A stretch of DNA of 40,425 nucleotides from Ruminococcus sp. (lineage in GTDB: Bacteria; Bacillota; Clostridia; Oscillospirales; Ruminococcaceae), in the NCBI GenBank assembly GCA_017437285.1, contig JAFSBM010000088.1, positions 1-40,425 on the forward strand, read 5' to 3'. Below, in pieces: positions 15,592 through 23,946 of the stretch. The notes beneath the pieces are model-generated. The model saw only the letters and a program-made list of their open reading frames with translations. It ran no database searches and had not been told where the DNA came from. The stretch's first letter is position 1. Each line of letters starts with the position of its first letter. A program made the position numbers and the translations under genes.

Positions 15592-16378
15592 TGCCAGCCT
15601 CCTTCAGACCGAGAGCCTCTGCAAGAAGCTCTGTGAAATAGTACACAGGCATATCATTGCCTGAATTTTTCTTCAAATTGTAAAGGCAGAGAGGGCAGGC
15701 AGTTATAATCATTTCTGCACCCATTTCCTCTGCGGAAGCCATAACGGCTCCGCTTCTTCTCTCCGCCTGTGCTTTGTCCTCCAACGCAATATATCCGCCG
15801 CAGCACTCGTTTCTCTGAGAGTAAATAACGGGAGTTCCGCCGATTGCTCTGATGAAATTCTCCATAATAACTGGATTTTCGGGATTATCCATAGCAAGTG
15901 CCTTTGAGGGACGGAGAAGCAGACAGCCGTAATATGCGGCAATTTTTCTGCCTGTAAATGGATTAACAACCTTTTCTTTAAGCTTGTCAAATCCCACTAC
16001 ATCACGTAAAAGCTCCAAATAATGATATACAGCGGTTTCGCCCTTGTACGGGTCATCAAGTCCGAGATAACGCTGTACCTTGACAGCCATTGCCTCGCTG
16101 TGGGATATATCATAATTTGTCTGCTTTATTACATTGTGACAGGCTGAACATACTGTAACAAGTCCTGCTGTTTCCTTTGCCGCCATAAGCGTTCTTACAG
16201 AGGAAAGTTTTGTAGCAGCCTCATTTGTAGCTGTAGTATACGCACCGCCGCAGCATTGCCAGTTTTCAGGCTCAACAAGACTGATACCGAGAGCTTCTGC
16301 GGAAATTCTTGCGTATCTGTCCAGTTCCTTTGCCTTGGTTCTCAATGTACATCCGGGATAATATGTAAATGTTTCCAT
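15584..16378 (-). CDS. hdrB: HdrB: heterodisulfide reductase subunit B with two CCG domains
   Basis: A 264-aa protein with two CCG domains: CCGGAYTTATNEAATK with later CSACHN, and NECCGGYIALEDKA with CPLC. In HdrB these bind two unusual non-cubane [4Fe-4S] clusters that cleave CoM-S-S-CoB in methanogens. This bacterium should lack that heterodisulfide. HdrB here may reduce another disulfide or may simply pass electrons to the FrdB-like subunit, which lacks the CCG domain found in TfrB. The start is ATG 16378, after AAAGGA; upstream in-frame codons to 16435 overlap the fumC stop region and have no ribosome site. It lies 53 nt after fumC. Confidence 0.92.
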   Translation of the reverse strand: METFTYYPGCTLRTKAKELDRYARISAEALGISLVEPENWQCCGGAYTTATNEAATKLSSVRTLMAAKETAGLVTVCSACHNVIKQTNYDISHSEAMAVKVQRYLGLDDPYKGETAVYHYLELLRDVVGFDKLKEKVVNPFTGRKIAAYYGCLLLRPSKALAMDNPENPVIMENFIRAIGGTPVIYSQRNECCGGYIALEDKAQAERRSGAVMASAEEMGAEMIITACPLCLYNLKKNSGNDMPVYYFTELLAEALGLKEAGNE

Positions 16379-16431
16379 AGCATTTTCCTTTCTGATTAAT
16401 ACCTTATAGCTAAAAGCTAAAGGCTGATAAA

Positions 16432-17808
16432 TCAAACCATCTGCTCGGGGTGGAATACCTCGTCAAATTTTTCTGCTGTAAGGAATCCCAGTTCAACACA
16501 GGCTTCTTTAAGGGAGATATTGTCCTTAAATGCCTTTTTCGCAGTCTTAGCGGCATTTTCATAGCCGATATAGGGATTGAGTGCCGTTACAAGCATAAGT
16601 GAATTGTGGAGATTATGGTGCATTTTCTCCTTATTTGCCTTTATTCCAACTGCACAGTTATCGTTGAATGACATAATTGATTCAGCAAGAAGTCTTGCAG
16701 ACTGTAGGAAATTATATGCACATACGGGCATAAATACGTTCAGTTCAAAATTACCTTGTGATGCAGCCATACCTACAGCTACATCATTACCCATAACCTG
16801 AACTGCAACCATTGTCGCCTGCTCGCATTGTGTAGGATTTACCTTGCCTGGCATAATTGATGAACCGGGTTCATTTTCGGGAATGAAAATTTCTCCAAGA
16901 CCGTCACGGGGACCTGATGCAAGCCAGCGTACATCGTTGGCAATTTTCATCATATCAGCTGCAAGAGCCTTTAATGCACCGTGGGCAAATACAATTTCAT
17001 CCTTTGAAGTGAGGGAGTGGAATTTATTTGGAGCAGTAATAAATTTCTTTCCTGTAATGTCGCTTATAGCCTCTGCGGATTTCTCAGCAAATCCCTCGGG
17101 GGCATTAAGTCCTGTGCCTACAGCTGTACCGCCTAAAGCAAGTTCTTTCAGTTCCTCACAGGAAGAAATAATCATCTTTCTGTCCTTTTCGAGGGAAGAA
17201 CGCCAGCCGCTTATCTCCTGTGAAAATTTAATGGGAGTTGCGTCCTGCAAATGTGTACGTCCGCTTTTTACAATTCCCTCATTTTCTGCTTCAAGGCGGA
17301 TAAAGGTTTCAATCAATGTATCAACAGCGGGGATAACCTTATCCTCAATGGCAATTACAGCGGCAATGTGCATAGCTGTGGGGAATGTATCGTTGGAGGA
17401 CTGGCTCATATTTATATCATCATTGGGATGAAGAAGCTTGCTTCCTGCAATTTCATTTCCTCGGTTAGCTATAACCTCATTTGCGTTCATATTGGACTGC
17501 GTACCGCTTCCCGTCTGCCATACAACAAGGGGGAAATGGTCGTTAAGCTCACCGCTTATAACCTCATCGCAAGCCTGTGTAATAGCCGCAAGCTTTTCAG
17601 CTGTCATTTTTTCGGGCTTCAGCTGATTATTTGCAATAGCTGCTGCCTTTTTCAAAATGCCGAAAGCATGAGTTATCTCACGGGGCATTGTTTCAATTCC
17701 AACTCCGATAGGGAAATTCTGATGACTTCTCTCAGTCTGTGCTGCCCAGTACTTGTCAGCAGGCACTTTTACCTCACCCATAGAGTCGTGTTCAATACGA
17801 TAATCCAT
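16432..17808 (-). CDS. fumC: Fumarate hydratase class II
   Basis: A 458-aa, iron-free class II fumarase that interconverts malate and fumarate. The family signature GSSIMPGKVNPTQCEQ is clear, as are SGRTHLQDATP and TGSGTQSNMNANEV. It starts at ATG 17808, preceded by AAAGGTGGT; the longer reading to 17832 has no ribosome site. It is the first gene of the hdr-flox-frd run, so its product fumarate is the substrate of the reductase encoded downstream. A weak Rex-box match and a 7-bp hairpin lie in its upstream region. Confidence 0.96.
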   Translation of the reverse strand: MDYRIEHDSMGEVKVPADKYWAAQTERSHQNFPIGVGIETMPREITHAFGILKKAAAIANNQLKPEKMTAEKLAAITQACDEVISGELNDHFPLVVWQTGSGTQSNMNANEVIANRGNEIAGSKLLHPNDDINMSQSSNDTFPTAMHIAAVIAIEDKVIPAVDTLIETFIRLEAENEGIVKSGRTHLQDATPIKFSQEISGWRSSLEKDRKMIISSCEELKELALGGTAVGTGLNAPEGFAEKSAEAISDITGKKFITAPNKFHSLTSKDEIVFAHGALKALAADMMKIANDVRWLASGPRDGLGEIFIPENEPGSSIMPGKVNPTQCEQATMVAVQVMGNDVAVGMAASQGNFELNVFMPVCAYNFLQSARLLAESIMSFNDNCAVGIKANKEKMHHNLHNSLMLVTALNPYIGYENAAKTAKKAFKDNISLKEACVELGFLTAEKFDEVFHPEQMV

Positions 17809-17837
17809 TGTAATTACCACCTTTACAAGCATTTTAC

Positions 17838-17856
17838 ATCTCTGCTTTACAGAGAT
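17838..17856. other. Hairpin in the fumC leader
   Basis: ATCTCTG (17838-17844) and CAGAGAT (17850-17856) form a perfect 7-bp inverted repeat with a 5-nt loop, about 30 nt before the fumC start. No T-run follows on the minus strand, so it is not a terminator. Confidence 0.5.
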
Positions 17857-17873
17857 AGTGATTTTTTTAACAA
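17856..17873 (-). promoter_or_regulatory. Degenerate Rex-box candidate upstream of fumC
   Basis: On the minus strand the 18-mer TTGTTAAAAAAATCACTA has a perfect TTGTTAA half and a weaker ATCACTA half at the right spacing for a Rex operator (TTGTxAAxxxxTTxACAA). It lies between rex and fumC. The match is partial, so the call is tentative. Confidence 0.35.
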
Positions 17874-17916
17874 GTGATTACATTTAAAAAAACTTTATGG
17901 AAACATTCAGCTTTTA

Positions 17917-18567
17917 TCAGTCGTTTCCGCAAGTTTCACTTTCAGAATTAAGACGATAGGAAAGTGTTGCAAGGCTGTCACCAAGGTGAACATTTTCCAC
18001 CGAAACATCAGAATGATTTATACGCAGGTCATAGTGTGTGAAATTCCAGAATGCACGGATTCCCTTCGCTATAAGCCTGTCAACCTCTTTTGATGCCGCC
18101 TCTTTCGGTATACAGAGAATTGCACAGCGTGGATTGTGTTCTTCACAGATTTTATCAAGCTCATCCATATCTGAAATCTCCACATCGCCTATCTTATCGC
18201 CGATAATTGCAGGGTTTGTGTCGAATATTCCCACAAGCTTGAAGCCCTTGCTCTCGAAATTAATATGTGACGCAATTGCTCTGCCGAGATTTCCCGCACC
18301 GAGAAGAATAGTCGGTGTAATCTTGTCAAGTCCGAGAATTCTGCCGATTTCAATTTTAAGAGCCGCAACATTATAGCCGTATCCCTGCTGACCGAATTCG
18401 CCAAAGCAGTTGAAATCCTGACGTATCTGTGAAGCGGTAAGTCCCATTTTTTCCGCAAGCTCTCTGGAGGAAATGCGGACATATCCGTTGGTTTCCAGTT
18501 CGCCTAAAAAGCGGTAATATCTTGGGAGTCGCCTTATAACTGAATTTGATATTGTATTTTTTGACAT
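17917..18567 (-). CDS. rex: Redox-sensing transcriptional repressor Rex
   Basis: A 216-aa repressor that binds DNA when NADH is low and releases it when NADH rises. The N-terminal winged helix includes RLPRYYRFLGEL and the hallmark RQDFNCFGEFGQQGYGY. The Rossmann domain has LLGAGNLGRAIA for NAD(H). The start ATG 18567 is preceded by AAGGG; a longer reading to 18588 has no ribosome site. It lies between icd and fumC in the same direction, inside the block it probably controls. A good Rex-box match lies at the promoter upstream of acn. Confidence 0.96.
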   Translation of the reverse strand: MSKNTISNSVIRRLPRYYRFLGELETNGYVRISSRELAEKMGLTASQIRQDFNCFGEFGQQGYGYNVAALKIEIGRILGLDKITPTILLGAGNLGRAIASHINFESKGFKLVGIFDTNPAIIGDKIGDVEISDMDELDKICEEHNPRCAILCIPKEAASKEVDRLIAKGIRAFWNFTHYDLRINHSDVSVENVHLGDSLATLSYRLNSESETCGND

Positions 18568-18595
18568 ATTTCTGCCCTTCTTAATCATCTTTAGC

Positions 18596-18624
18596 TGCGG
18601 AAGCTGCTGAAAACAGCTTCCGCA
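18596..18624 (-). other. Strong intercistronic hairpin between icd and rex
   Basis: An 11-bp perfect stem, TGCGGAAGCTG (18596-18606) with CAGCTTCCGCA (18614-18624), has a 7-nt loop. It lies 9 nt after the icd stop and about 30 nt before the rex start. No T-run follows on the minus strand. It could protect the upstream message or set different levels for icd and rex. Confidence 0.75.
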
Positions 18625-18633
18625 TAAAGAGTC

Positions 18634-19845
18634 TTACATCATCTTATCAAGGTTAACTTTGATTTCTTCAAGGAATGTCTTTGAGTCAACCTTCTTCTTA
18701 TTTTCAAGCTTGGAAATAAGGTAGAGGTCGCCTGTCATAATGCCGTTTTCGATAGTCTGGATTGTAGCCTTTTCAAGCTTATCAGCAAACTCGCAGAGTT
18801 CGGGAGTATTATCAAGCTCGCCTCTCTTGCGGAGAGCGCCTGACCATGCGAAAATTGTAGCAACGGAGTTTGTAGATGTTTCCTCACCCTTAAGGTACTT
18901 GTAATAGTGACGCTGAACTGTACCGTGAGCAGCCTCATACTCGTAAATTCCGTCGGGAGAAACGAGAACAGATGTCATCATAGCAAGTGAGCCGTAAGCT
19001 GTGGAAACCATATCAGACATAACGTCGCCGTCATAGTTCTTACAAGCCCAGATGTAGCCGCCCTCAGAACGGATAACTCTTGCTACAGCGTCGTCAATGA
19101 GTGTGTAGAAATACTCAATGCCTGCTGCCTCATACTTTTCCTTGTACTCGTTGTCGTAGATTTCCTGGAAAATATCCTTGAATCTGTGGTCGTACTTCTT
19201 GGAAATTGTATCCTTTGTAGCAAACCATACGTCCTGCTTTAAGTCAAGACCGTAGTTAAGACAAGCTCTTGCAAAACCTGCAATTGAGTTGTCGAGGTTG
19301 TGAAGTCCCTGAATGATACCGTCAGATTTTGCAAAATCGTGAATAAGCTCACGTGTTTCGTTGCCCTGTGCGTCAGTTACAACAAGTTCAGCCTTGCAGC
19401 CCTTTTCAACACGGATTTCAGCATTCTTGTAAACATCGCCGTAAGCGTGACGAGCAATTGTGATAGGCTTTGTCCATGTGGGGATATATGGCTCAATTCC
19501 CTTAACGATAATGGGAGTTCTGAATACTGTACCGTCAAGAGCGGCTCTGATTGTACCGTTAGGTGACTTCCACATCTGTGTGAGGTTGTACTCAGGCATT
19601 CTTGCAGCGTTTGGAGTGATTGTAGCACACTTTACAGCAACGCCGTACTTCTTTGTTGCCTCAGCAGAATCAAGAGTAACCTGATCCTTAGTTTCCTCAC
19701 GGTGCTTAAGTCCGAGGTCGTAGTACTCTGTGTTAAGCTCTACATATGGAACGAGGAGAATATCCTTGATCCACTGCCAGAGGATTCGTGTCATCTCGTC
19801 GCCGTCCATCTCGACGAGGGGTGTTTTCATAATAATTTTAGCCAT
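18634..19845 (-). CDS. icd: Isocitrate dehydrogenase (NADP-type, eukaryote-like subfamily)
   Basis: A 403-aa homodimer-type isocitrate dehydrogenase that oxidises isocitrate to 2-oxoglutarate. The N-terminus ([13 protein letters not shown]), [19 protein letters not shown], and the C-terminal [15 protein letters not shown] with [14 protein letters not shown] match the type found in mitochondria and many anaerobic Firmicutes, not the E. coli type. Cofactor choice is inferred from the subfamily. The start has GGAGGT 8 nt upstream. With aconitase upstream it gives the oxidative branch to 2-oxoglutarate and glutamate, while fumC and frdAB downstream give the reductive branch. No citrate synthase is in the window. 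Confidence 0.95.
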   Translation of the reverse strand: MAKIIMKTPLVEMDGDEMTRILWQWIKDILLVPYVELNTEYYDLGLKHREETKDQVTLDSAEATKKYGVAVKCATITPNAARMPEYNLTQMWKSPNGTIRAALDGTVFRTPIIVKGIEPYIPTWTKPITIARHAYGDVYKNAEIRVEKGCKAELVVTDAQGNETRELIHDFAKSDGIIQGLHNLDNSIAGFARACLNYGLDLKQDVWFATKDTISKKYDHRFKDIFQEIYDNEYKEKYEAAGIEYFYTLIDDAVARVIRSEGGYIWACKNYDGDVMSDMVSTAYGSLAMMTSVLVSPDGIYEYEAAHGTVQRHYYKYLKGEETSTNSVATIFAWSGALRKRGELDNTPELCEFADKLEKATIQTIENGIMTGDLYLISKLENKKKVDSKTFLEEIKVNLDKMM

Positions 19846-19879
19846 TGGTTTTTACCTCCATTTTTTAATGTCCGCATAC

Positions 19880-20596
19880 TTATATGTAGAGAATTGAAAC
19901 AATACCCAATAAAATAAGGTGTGCGGGATAGAATATATAAAATATCCATTTAGTATGCTTTGATCCGCCTCTTTCGCCGTTATACATTGTCAACAGCGGA
20001 ATTGGCAGAAATACCCCTAATTTGTAAAGATTCTGCAGAACTACTTCAGGTGCAGTAAATAAATATTTGAAAATCGGGATTATAAGCACCAAAAATGCAA
20101 CTGCTCCAAAGCCAGCAAGCTGTTGTTTCTTATTTCCCCTTGCAAGCTCAAAGGCAAAGGTAAACAACAGTGCTTTACTTCCCCAATCGCAATATTCTGT
20201 AAGCATTGCTATAACAAGCAATGCAACGTATTTCCATACAGTCGGAATTTTTTCGTGATTGTATATATGCAACCCGATAAGACACAGAAAGAGCGTAGTT
20301 ATCATACTCTCATTACATTTTCCGAAAAAGCTTTCCGTCTTATAAAAACAGTATGCAAAGTGGGAGATCACCGCAAATATTCCCATACGCATAACATATT
20401 TTTTAAAATTGCTTGTATGGTGATAGCCCTCCGAGAGAAAAAAACACATAACAGGAGCTGTTATTCTGCCTATAGCATGCATAATTTGTCCCAACGGAGA
20501 AGCTGTTGGAATTGCAAGCCAGCCGATATGATCTATAAACATGGCAAGGATTGCAATGTACTTCAAGTCAGAAGCAGTTATACCTTTCTTTTTCAT
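19880..20596 (-). CDS. TraX-family membrane protein
   Basis: A 238-aa multi-pass membrane protein of the TraX family. It has ITASDLKYIAILAMFIDHIG at the N-terminus and the motifs GRITAPVMCFFLSEGYHHT and GGSKHTKWIFYIFYPAHL, with eight or so hydrophobic segments. TraX acetylates pilin in F plasmids; most chromosomal copies in Firmicutes are of unknown function and share an acyltransferase-like fold. The start is ATG 20596 after GGAGG with an 8-nt gap; the longer reading to 20635 overlaps the preceding gene. It lies 34 nt ahead of icd. Confidence 0.87.
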   Translation of the reverse strand: MKKKGITASDLKYIAILAMFIDHIGWLAIPTASPLGQIMHAIGRITAPVMCFFLSEGYHHTSNFKKYVMRMGIFAVISHFAYCFYKTESFFGKCNESMITTLFLCLIGLHIYNHEKIPTVWKYVALLVIAMLTEYCDWGSKALLFTFAFELARGNKKQQLAGFGAVAFLVLIIPIFKYLFTAPEVVLQNLYKLGVFLPIPLLTMYNGERGGSKHTKWIFYIFYPAHLILLGIVSILYI

Positions 20597-20612
20597 AGGA
20601 ACAGCCTCCATT

Positions 20613-20951
20613 TTATTTTTCAACCAGACAGACAATACTCAACATCAAAACAATACCGATGAAAAAGACAATTATTTCCATAAGAACAGCTCTTTGATTT
20701 GCCTTATACGGCTCACCGATTTTCAGAAATATTTTTTCTGTAAGGTCAAATAATTTCTTTCCAATAAATGAGAAAATAAGAAAAAACACGAGAAAAGAGC
20801 ATGATATAGCGATTGCTGCGGGGCTTGATTTGCTGAGTTTTGTATCCGAATTTACCACAAAGCAAACCTCTATTATCATAATTGCTAAGGAGAATGCAAC
20901 AGCATATAAGCATCCCGGCTTATGTTTTCTGCCTTCAAAGTGTATCTTCAT
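20613..20951 (-). CDS. Small membrane protein, paralogue of the gene at 20962-21342
   Basis: A 112-aa protein with three hydrophobic segments. It shares KPGCLYAVAF near the N-terminus and GKKLFDLTEKIFLK in the central loop with its upstream neighbour (FPGCLYGLLL and GKKIFDFTERKFSK), in the same order and spacing. The pair is therefore a diverged tandem duplication. AAAGGGGG before ATG 20951 fixes the start. No family is recognised and the function is unknown. Confidence 0.75.
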   Translation of the reverse strand: MKIHFEGRKHKPGCLYAVAFSLAIMIIEVCFVVNSDTKLSKSSPAAIAISCSFLVFFLIFSFIGKKLFDLTEKIFLKIGEPYKANQRAVLMEIIVFFIGIVLMLSIVCLVEK

Positions 20952-20961
20952 ATATCCCCCT

Positions 20962-21342
20962 TTAATCCCAACTGTTGATACTTTCAGATACTGATGATGA
21001 ATTTTCATTGTAAACTTCAACAAGCAAAGGAACAAATATAAATAAAAGAATTACACCGAAAAACACAGCAACCTCAGTAAGCTTTGCAAAGAATTGTGCT
21101 TTTTTGCGATTCTTTTTACATTTACTGAATTTTCGCTCTGTAAAATCAAATATCTTTTTCCCTGCCTTACAGCAAATCAGATAGAAAGCAATAAACAGTA
21201 TTAAAGCAATGCTTTTAACCCAAAGCTGAACAGAATGTTCTGACCACCATATTCCGATAACGACAGATAATGGAATCATCAGCAATAAACCGTATAGACA
21301 GCCGGGAAAATATCTTGCTGCACCCTTTAATCTTCTTTTCAT
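20962..21342 (-). CDS. Small membrane protein, paralogue of the gene at 20613-20951
   Basis: A 126-aa protein with a basic N-terminus, FPGCLYGLLL, three hydrophobic segments and a Lys/Arg-rich loop (ERKFSKCKKNRKKAQ). It is followed after 10 nt by its paralogue. No family is recognised. It lies in the acn-icd interval and probably belongs to the same transcript. Confidence 0.72.
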   Translation of the reverse strand: MKRRLKGAARYFPGCLYGLLLMIPLSVVIGIWWSEHSVQLWVKSIALILFIAFYLICCKAGKKIFDFTERKFSKCKKNRKKAQFFAKLTEVAVFFGVILLFIFVPLLVEVYNENSSSVSESINSWD

Positions 21343-21362
21343 ATCCTCACCTGTTGATTATG

Positions 21363-21728
21363 TCAATCAGTTATTGCAATTATGGCGAAAATAATAATCC
21401 AGAAAGCCACAATAATAACGTGTCGGATTACCGCATATTTCAAAGCGATACCCTGACGGTACACGCTGTTGAGTACGCCCAGTCCCACAGCACCGATTGC
21501 TCCAAATACAGGATATGCCGCACCGCCCATACCAAACATTTTTGTAAGGGCAAGACCAAGAAGAAAGCCAAGTATATTCGGCAGCATAGTCACAAAAAAG
21601 CCTATATCAAAGCCGTTGCGTCGTGCGTCCCATGATGTGCTGCCCATATTTCTGTACATATCGGTGTAAGAATCAGCACTATGAACTGTATCGTCAAAAA
21701 TGTCCTTGATAATTTCTAAAATTCTCAT
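21363..21728 (-). CDS. Small membrane protein of unknown function
   Basis: A 121-aa protein with a soluble N-terminus of about 45 residues (DSYTDMYRNMGSTSWDARR), then a glycine-rich hydrophobic region (LGFLLGLALTKMFGMGGAA) and a second helix pair. AAGGGG before ATG 21728 supports it. It is 16 nt from the preceding gene and in the same direction. Not recognised. Confidence 0.72.
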   Translation of the reverse strand: MRILEIIKDIFDDTVHSADSYTDMYRNMGSTSWDARRNGFDIGFFVTMLPNILGFLLGLALTKMFGMGGAAYPVFGAIGAVGLGVLNSVYRQGIALKYAVIRHVIIVAFWIIIFAIIAITD

Positions 21729-21744
21729 AAATAATCCCCTTTTA

Positions 21745-21966
21745 TTATATCATTGCCACAAGCAGCATAATCATCAATATGCCGAATAAAAGCAGACCGA
21801 TGACATCAACTGCCTTTTGAAATTTTGTCCATTTTCCGCTTTTTGCGTGTCTGAAAAGGTTAATACCCCATAGTACCATAATCAGACCAACAAAAAATAT
21901 CAGAATTCTGAGCATACCCTCCGCAGAATCAGCTGCGGAGAGCATTACTGTCAGATTAGTTTTCAT
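21745..21966 (-). CDS. Small two-helix membrane protein of unknown function
   Basis: A 73-aa protein with two hydrophobic helices separated by a basic loop (FRHAKSGKWTKFQK). Its ATG shares one base with the aconitase stop (TAATG), so it is probably translated by reinitiation. It is too small to assign to a family. Confidence 0.68.
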   Translation of the reverse strand: MKTNLTVMLSAADSAEGMLRILIFFVGLIMVLWGINLFRHAKSGKWTKFQKAVDVIGLLLFGILMIMLLVAMI

Positions 21967-23903
21967 TATTTCATTGACTCTCTTGTAAAGTCAAGAAGTC
22001 CGCCTGCAAGGATAATATCCTTTGTACGTCCTGAAAGTTCGCAGAGTACAGGGATTTCTGCACCATTTGTCTTGTTTACAACTGTAAGTTCAGACTTGCC
22101 CTCAGCAATATCCTTTCTTACGTCAGCAAGTACAAGAACATCGCCCTCGTTAATCTTGTCGTAGTCAGCCTCGTTTACGAATGTAAGAGGAAGAATACCT
22201 GCATTTACGAGGTTTGCACGGTGAATACGTGCGAAGGACTTAACAAGAACTGCCTTAACTCCGAGATAGAGAGGAGCAAGTGCAGCATGCTCTCTTGATG
22301 AACCCTGTCCGTAGTTTGAACCGCCTACGATAATGCTCTTTCCAAGTTCCTTTGCTCTTGTTGGGAATGCCTCGTCACATACAGCAAAGCAATGCTGTGA
22401 AATAGCGGGAATATTTGAACGGAGAGGAAGAATCTTTGCACCTGCGGGCATAATGTGGTCAGTTGTGATGTTATCGCCAACCTTTAATGATACAGGAGCA
22501 TCAATTGTTTCAAGGAGAGGTGCTGTATCTGGATAAGGCTTGATGTTTGGTCCACGGAGGATTTCAACGCTGTCCATTTCCTCAGCAGGTACAGGTGCAA
22601 CAACCATATTGTCGTTGATTGTGAATTCCTCGGGAAGCTTGAACTCAGGCATATCGCCGATTTCCATTGGGTCTGTGAGGTAGCCTGTAATAGCGGAAAT
22701 AGCAGCCATTTCAGGAGATACGAGATAAATCTGACCGTCCTTTGTTCCTGAACGTCCCTCGAAGTTTCTGTTGAATGTACGGAGGGAAATACCCTTTGAG
22801 TTAGGTGACTGTCCCATACCGATACATGGACCGCAGGCACTTTCAAGAATTCTTGCACCAGCGTCAATGAGAGTTGCCAAAGCACCGTTTTCAGCCATCA
22901 TATTGAGAACCTGCTTAGAGCCGGGAGCAATAGCAAGTGATACGTCTGGGTGAACTGTCTTGCCCTTTAAGATGTGAGCAACCTTGAGCATATCAAGGAG
23001 TGAGGAGTTTGTACATGAACCGATACAAACCTGGTCAATCTTGAGTTTACCGATTTCCTCAACGCTCTTTACGTTGTCGGGAGAATGAGGACAAGCAGCA
23101 AGAGGCACAAGTTCGCTGAGGTTGATGTTCAGTTCTTCATCGTATACAGCGTCCTCATCAGCTGAAAGGGGAACCCATACTTCCTCACGCTTCTGAGCCT
23201 TGAGGAACTGCTTTGTGATTTCGTCAGAGGGGAAAATTGAAGTTGTAGCACCAAGCTCTGCACCCATATTTGTGATAGTTGCACGCTCAGGAACTGAGAG
23301 AGTCTTAACGCCCTCGCCTACGTACTCAATAACCTTGCCTACGCCGCCCTTAACGGACATTCTTCTGAGAACTTCAAGGATAACGTCCTTAGCAGCAACC
23401 CATGGACGAAGCTTTCCTGTAAGGTTAACCTTTACAACCTTAGGGCAAGTTATGTAGTATGCACCGCCGCCCATAGCTACAGCAACGTCAAGTCCGCCTG
23501 CACCGATAGCAATCATACCGATACCGCCGCCTGTGGGAGTATGGCTGTCTGAGCCGATAAGTGTCTTTCCTGGAATACCGAATCTTTCAAGGTGAACCTG
23601 GTGACAGATACCGTTGCCTGGACGTGAGAAGTAGATGCCGTGCTTCTTAGCAACAGAACCGATGAAACGGTGGTCATCTGCGTTTTCGAAACCACTCTGG
23701 AGTGTGTTGTGGTCGATATATGCAACTGAACGCTCTGTCTTTACTCTTGGTACACCCATAGCCTCAAATTCAAGGTATGCCATTGTACCTGTAGCGTCCT
23801 GTGTAAGTGTCTGGTCAATCTTTATTCCGATTTCCTGACCTTTTACATACTCACCGTCAACGAGGTGAGCTTTCAAGATTTTTTCAGTAAGTGTTAAACC
23901 CAT
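21966..23903 (-). CDS. acn: Aconitate hydratase
   Basis: A 645-aa aconitase that converts citrate to isocitrate with a [4Fe-4S] cluster. The cluster cysteines are in VCIGSCTNSS and ESACGPCIGMGQSP. GSDSHTPTGGGIGM is an N-terminal motif, and the swivel domain has GGSNYGQGSSREHAAL. The size is that of the shorter bacterial aconitases (about 640 aa), not the 890-aa AcnA. It is the first gene of the long minus-strand block. AAAGGA precedes the start, and a consensus promoter with an overlapping Rex-box match lies about 50-75 nt further upstream. Confidence 0.95.
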   Translation of the reverse strand: MGLTLTEKILKAHLVDGEYVKGQEIGIKIDQTLTQDATGTMAYLEFEAMGVPRVKTERSVAYIDHNTLQSGFENADDHRFIGSVAKKHGIYFSRPGNGICHQVHLERFGIPGKTLIGSDSHTPTGGGIGMIAIGAGGLDVAVAMGGGAYYITCPKVVKVNLTGKLRPWVAAKDVILEVLRRMSVKGGVGKVIEYVGEGVKTLSVPERATITNMGAELGATTSIFPSDEITKQFLKAQKREEVWVPLSADEDAVYDEELNINLSELVPLAACPHSPDNVKSVEEIGKLKIDQVCIGSCTNSSLLDMLKVAHILKGKTVHPDVSLAIAPGSKQVLNMMAENGALATLIDAGARILESACGPCIGMGQSPNSKGISLRTFNRNFEGRSGTKDGQIYLVSPEMAAISAITGYLTDPMEIGDMPEFKLPEEFTINDNMVVAPVPAEEMDSVEILRGPNIKPYPDTAPLLETIDAPVSLKVGDNITTDHIMPAGAKILPLRSNIPAISQHCFAVCDEAFPTRAKELGKSIIVGGSNYGQGSSREHAALAPLYLGVKAVLVKSFARIHRANLVNAGILPLTFVNEADYDKINEGDVLVLADVRKDIAEGKSELTVVNKTNGAEIPVLCELSGRTKDIILAGGLLDFTRESMK

Positions 23904-23946
23904 TTTTAATCATTCCTTTCCTGCGGTTTGATACCGCTATCCACTA

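Noticed and set aside
9971..16378. Bifurcating methylene-tetrahydrofolate reductase (MetFV-HdrABC-MvhD) as the meaning of the Hdr genes
   Set aside because: No metF or metV is present, the NADH module is the complete FloxABCD set, and the terminal genes are fumarate reductase-type.
20597..20635. Longer start for the TraX-family gene
   Set aside because: It would overlap the preceding gene and lacks a ribosome site; ATG 20596 has GGAGG with an 8-nt gap.
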